A DNA stretch of 64,000 nt. Origin: Ciona intestinalis (lineage: Eukaryota > Chordata > Ascidiacea > Phlebobranchia > Cionidae). The notes below the pieces were generated by a model. That model worked only from the letters and a program-made list of their open reading frames with translations. It searched no databases and was not told the DNA's origin. Positions 61,980 to 64,000 of the stretch are shown here, piece by piece (within the stretch, counting starts at the first letter, position 1; the number at the start of each line of letters is the position of its first letter). The stretch lies in NCBI RefSeq assembly GCF_000224145.3, contig NC_020166.2, forward strand, positions 8,838,745 to 8,902,744. Direction: 5' to 3'. A program made the translations under genes and the position numbers.

Positions 61980-62275
61980 CCGGCCCTTGGCAAAATGGTT
62001 AGAGCGCCTGCTTCTAACCCAGAGGTAATGGGTTCAAGGGTCGCCGCTGCTACCATTATGGGTGTATGTGTCCTTGGGCAAGACACATAACAGCAATTGC
62101 TCACACCCAGTGGTCGCTAATGGGTTGTCTAAATTATCAGCCATACCTAAAAAAGTCCAAAAAGATTGGCTAAAAAGCATGGCCTCGTAAGGTGTATGAA
62201 ACAAGACATCCGTGTTATAACGACTGTGGATTTTCAATCCCGCGAGGATAAAGTAAGTTACGTTCATTCATATGA
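61980..62275 (+). mobile_element. tRNA-derived SINE, near full length
   Basis: Head TCCGGCCCTTGGCAAAATGG, TTAGAGCGCCTGCTTCTAAC, GGGTTCAAGGGTC (B box); body TGTGTCCTTGGGCAAGACAC, GGTCGCTAATGGGTTGTCTA; tail CGCGAGGATAAAGTAAGTTA, CGTTCATTCA. Confidence 0.88.
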
Positions 62276-62398
62276 CTAAACACACGTATAATACTAAAAC
62301 CACTCTTCAGTATATAGTATTTATTGTTGTTTGCGTGAAAAGGAATAACACCCTGGCTCATTTAACTGCGGGTGATCACGTGATTATGATGCAATCGT

Positions 62399-62406
62399 TG
62401 ACGTCA
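62399..62406. promoter_or_regulatory. CRE-type palindrome TGACGTCA
   Basis: Perfect ATF/CREB site in intergenic sequence, close to a GATCACGTGAT box (about 62373). No gene start is assigned nearby. Confidence 0.25.
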
Positions 62407-62528
62407 TGGAAAATAAACATTTGTAAAATATACAACGTGCACGGTACTTTAACACCAATTTTACGACGCATATCCAACCACGCACAGTGCAAAATAAAAA
62501 AATACTTTTCACAGTGAAAATATTGATC

Positions 62529-62725
62529 TATAGTAGGATGGGAATAGACGGGACCCCTTAAACACATAATATTCAAATATACTAAACGTGTTTTGAACAA
62601 CTATCAACGGTCAATGGGAGTCGTGGGGACACGAGTTTATAATTCTTTAAATGTTCTTTGTACTACCAAATAGGGCGAAAAAATAGAATGAATAGGCGTC
62701 CCATTTTACCCCACCCTACTATATT
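62529..62725. mobile_element. MITE (TAGTAGGGTGGGG family)
   Basis: TATAGTAGGATGGGAATAGA at left, CCCATTTTACCCCACCCTAC followed by TATA at right, core ATAATATTCAAATATACTAA. Confidence 0.92.
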
Positions 62726-63024
62726 GGAACAGACCGGCGGTGCCCTGTAATAAGCCCAGTTAAAATATAGCGCCGCAAACGGCAGTAACAGAACCGTTTG
62801 TTTAAAAGTTAACGCTTATGCGCTGAAACCTTATGGTCGTATCTTGTGTAAATGTTCAAATAAACGAACGTGATAGTACGTTCAAGAAAAAAAGAATGGG
62901 CAATGTAAAGGAACCATATGAACTATAATGTGTTTCTTGGAGTATTTGGCAAACTCTTGCGGATGAACTATTTATCTGCATTTTAGAGAATTGTACTTAA
63001 AACACGTTCAGGTTGTGTATCTTA

Positions 63025-63746
63025 TTATACGGTTGTGTTTTGTTTTAGTTTCCCCGCATCATCCTCAAGGACAATATTTATTACTTCGCTTGTATGTTGC
63101 ATCACTCGGTCGATTTCGCTGCTCGTTTTGATTAAGTCTCGAATTGCGTCATCTGCGTCATCAATGACGTCGTCAATGTCGAACACGTAACCGGGGGAAG
63201 AAGGCGACTCTCTTTTCGAGCTCGAAAATTTCTTTGACTTTTCCGGTTTCGAATATTCGTTCAATCCTTTGGGCCTGTTGTCGCTCTGTGATTTTAAACA
63301 AAGTGGTTTTGTCTCTTCTGGACAACTTGATCTGCTAAGAGCGGAACTTACACTATATACTTGACCATTGACATTACTGTTATGCTCCGAGCCGCCATCT
63401 TTATCTATTGAAGTAACTGGACTGAACTCATGATCTGAACTCCACCCTTTAACTCCGTGCACGTTTTGTATATTTCGCCGGTCAATATCTAGATCTCTAG
63501 AGGAAATAAGCGGTAGAACGTCGTTTCCCGTTGAACCTACGCTATCTTCTATTGCTCCGGGGACAGGAGGCATATCTGGTGAGGTCTGTAACTCAAAACT
63601 TCTCTCCTTGATCATAGCGAGCATCGGGGCCTTTGGGAATAAATTAGAAGGGAAGTTGTTGTGTGGACTGGTTGGCGTTCCACCGCTGTCGATACTTTGC
63701 TCTTTGTACGAGTGACTGCCGTGACAAATAATGTCGTCTGCCGTAC
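63025..63746 (-). CDS. Last exon of an unrecognised gene, 241 codons
   Basis: Opens after an acceptor at 63747-63748 (phase 1) and ends in TAA at 63025. The product is hydrophilic, serine- and proline-rich and probably disordered (SYKEQSIDSGGTPTSPH; KSKKFSSSKRESPSSPG), with an acidic helix-like segment near the end (VFDIDDVIDDADDAIRDLI) and C-terminal NTTV, which fits a class I PDZ ligand (S/T-X-V). No domain is recognised. The frame stays open to the right, but that part contains SINE-like and MITE sequence, so a splice here is more likely than a longer exon. Other exons lie right of the window. Confidence 0.7.
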
Positions 63747-63759
63747 CTGAATAAATGAA

Positions 63760-63790
63760 TGAATGAAACTTTTTTCGACATTCGGTCACA
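63760..63790 (-). mobile_element. SINE tail remnant at a splice acceptor
   Basis: On the minus strand the sequence AGTTTCATTCATTCATTTAT runs straight into TCAG/GTACGG. It looks like the 3' tail of the SINE (AAGTTACATTCATTCATT). Confidence 0.5.
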
Positions 63791-63879
63791 ATAACGAAGA
63801 ACGGGGGTAAACATAACTGAACTCTTGAAGTGCATGAAACGGAGTAATACTCAGTGGTACCATGTGTAGATATGCTGGT

Positions 63880-64000
63880 ACTATGGAGTAAGATGGATAC
63901 TGTAAGCACATAATATCTCACCGTTTTAGAGTCATGAGGATTCGGGTATATATATTTCTGTAAATATTCTTTGTTTTCGAACAAATATGACGAACAAACA
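63880..64000. mobile_element. MITE (TAGTAGGGTGGGG family), cut by the window edge
   Basis: TGGTACTATGGAGTAAGATG, AAGCACATAATATC, TCATGAGGATTCGGGTATAT, AATATTCTTTGTTTTC match the family in order. Confidence 0.75.

Larger units (their letters stand above)
58671..63024. other. HMGA 3' flank (pyrimidine-rich) and distal spacer
   Basis: 58671-61110 is strongly C+T-rich on the plus strand, unlike the rest of the window, and probably is a long 3' UTR ending at AATAAA 61112-61117. Two further let-7 7-mers (CTACCTC) lie at 58935-58941 and 59027-59033. Open frames at 59974-60369 and 60579-60944 have no recognisable content. Beyond 61110 are SINEs and MITEs only. Confidence 0.5.

Noticed and set aside
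63747-63984. Longer version of the right-hand exon, open to 63984
   Set aside because: The added part consists of SINE-tail and MITE sequence, and a good acceptor sits at 63747-63748.

Overview
The window looks like chordate genomic DNA from a solitary tunicate, most likely Ciona (C. intestinalis/robusta type). It is AT-rich with compact, intron-rich genes, introns of about 60 bp to 1.6 kb, strict GT-AG splicing (one GC-AG exception), vertebrate-type gene families and many short mobile elements. All gene models below were built by hand, by following reading phase across splice sites. Orthology names rest on remembered family sequences, not on a database search.

Layout, left to right: (1) the 3' part of a REEP3/4-like gene (+, 642-4177). 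(2) PPP1R7/SDS22, a leucine-rich regulator of protein phosphatase 1 (-, 6275-10175), divergent from (3) a FRK-like Src-family tyrosine kinase (+, 11058-18155). (4) A second FRK-like kinase (-, 19984-25067), tail-to-tail with the first and with the same ten-exon architecture. (5) A single-exon ankyrin-repeat gene (+, 26369-27658). (6) TMEM86, a lysoplasmalogenase-family membrane protein (-, 29370-33405). (7) LRP2BP, a Sel1-repeat protein (-, 34405-37720). (8) EDC3, an mRNA-decapping scaffold (+, 38249-43434), divergent from LRP2BP across 528 bp that holds two CACGTG boxes. (9) A 15-exon SLCO/OATP organic-anion transporter (+, 45201-52292). (10) An HMGA-like AT-hook chromatin protein (+, 55609-58670), followed by a pyrimidine-rich 3' flank. 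(11) The last exon of an unrecognised gene (-, 63025-63746).

The genes do not form one pathway; this is an ordinary gene-dense chordate segment. Its most distinctive features are the inverted pair of FRK-like kinases, which have diverged at the regulatory tail and SH2 domain; let-7 seed matches clustered at the end of the HMGA gene, as in vertebrate HMGA2; and splice-acceptor-like AGs lying 2 bases before the ATG of HMGA and of the ankyrin gene, which would fit the spliced-leader trans-splicing known in Ciona.

The non-coding DNA carries several short repeat families in many copies. One is a roughly 180-bp MITE with ends TAGTAGGGTGGGG...CCCCACCCTACTA (about 17 copies). Another is a tRNA-derived SINE of roughly 300 bp ending in ATTCATTC (about 20 copies, mostly 5'- or 3'-truncated). 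There are at least four smaller dispersed families, a hAT-like end, and local tandem repeats. No LTR element, Polinton, CRISPR array, rRNA or true tRNA gene was seen. A 50-base run of Ns at 23930-23979 and one N near 44184 are assembly gaps.
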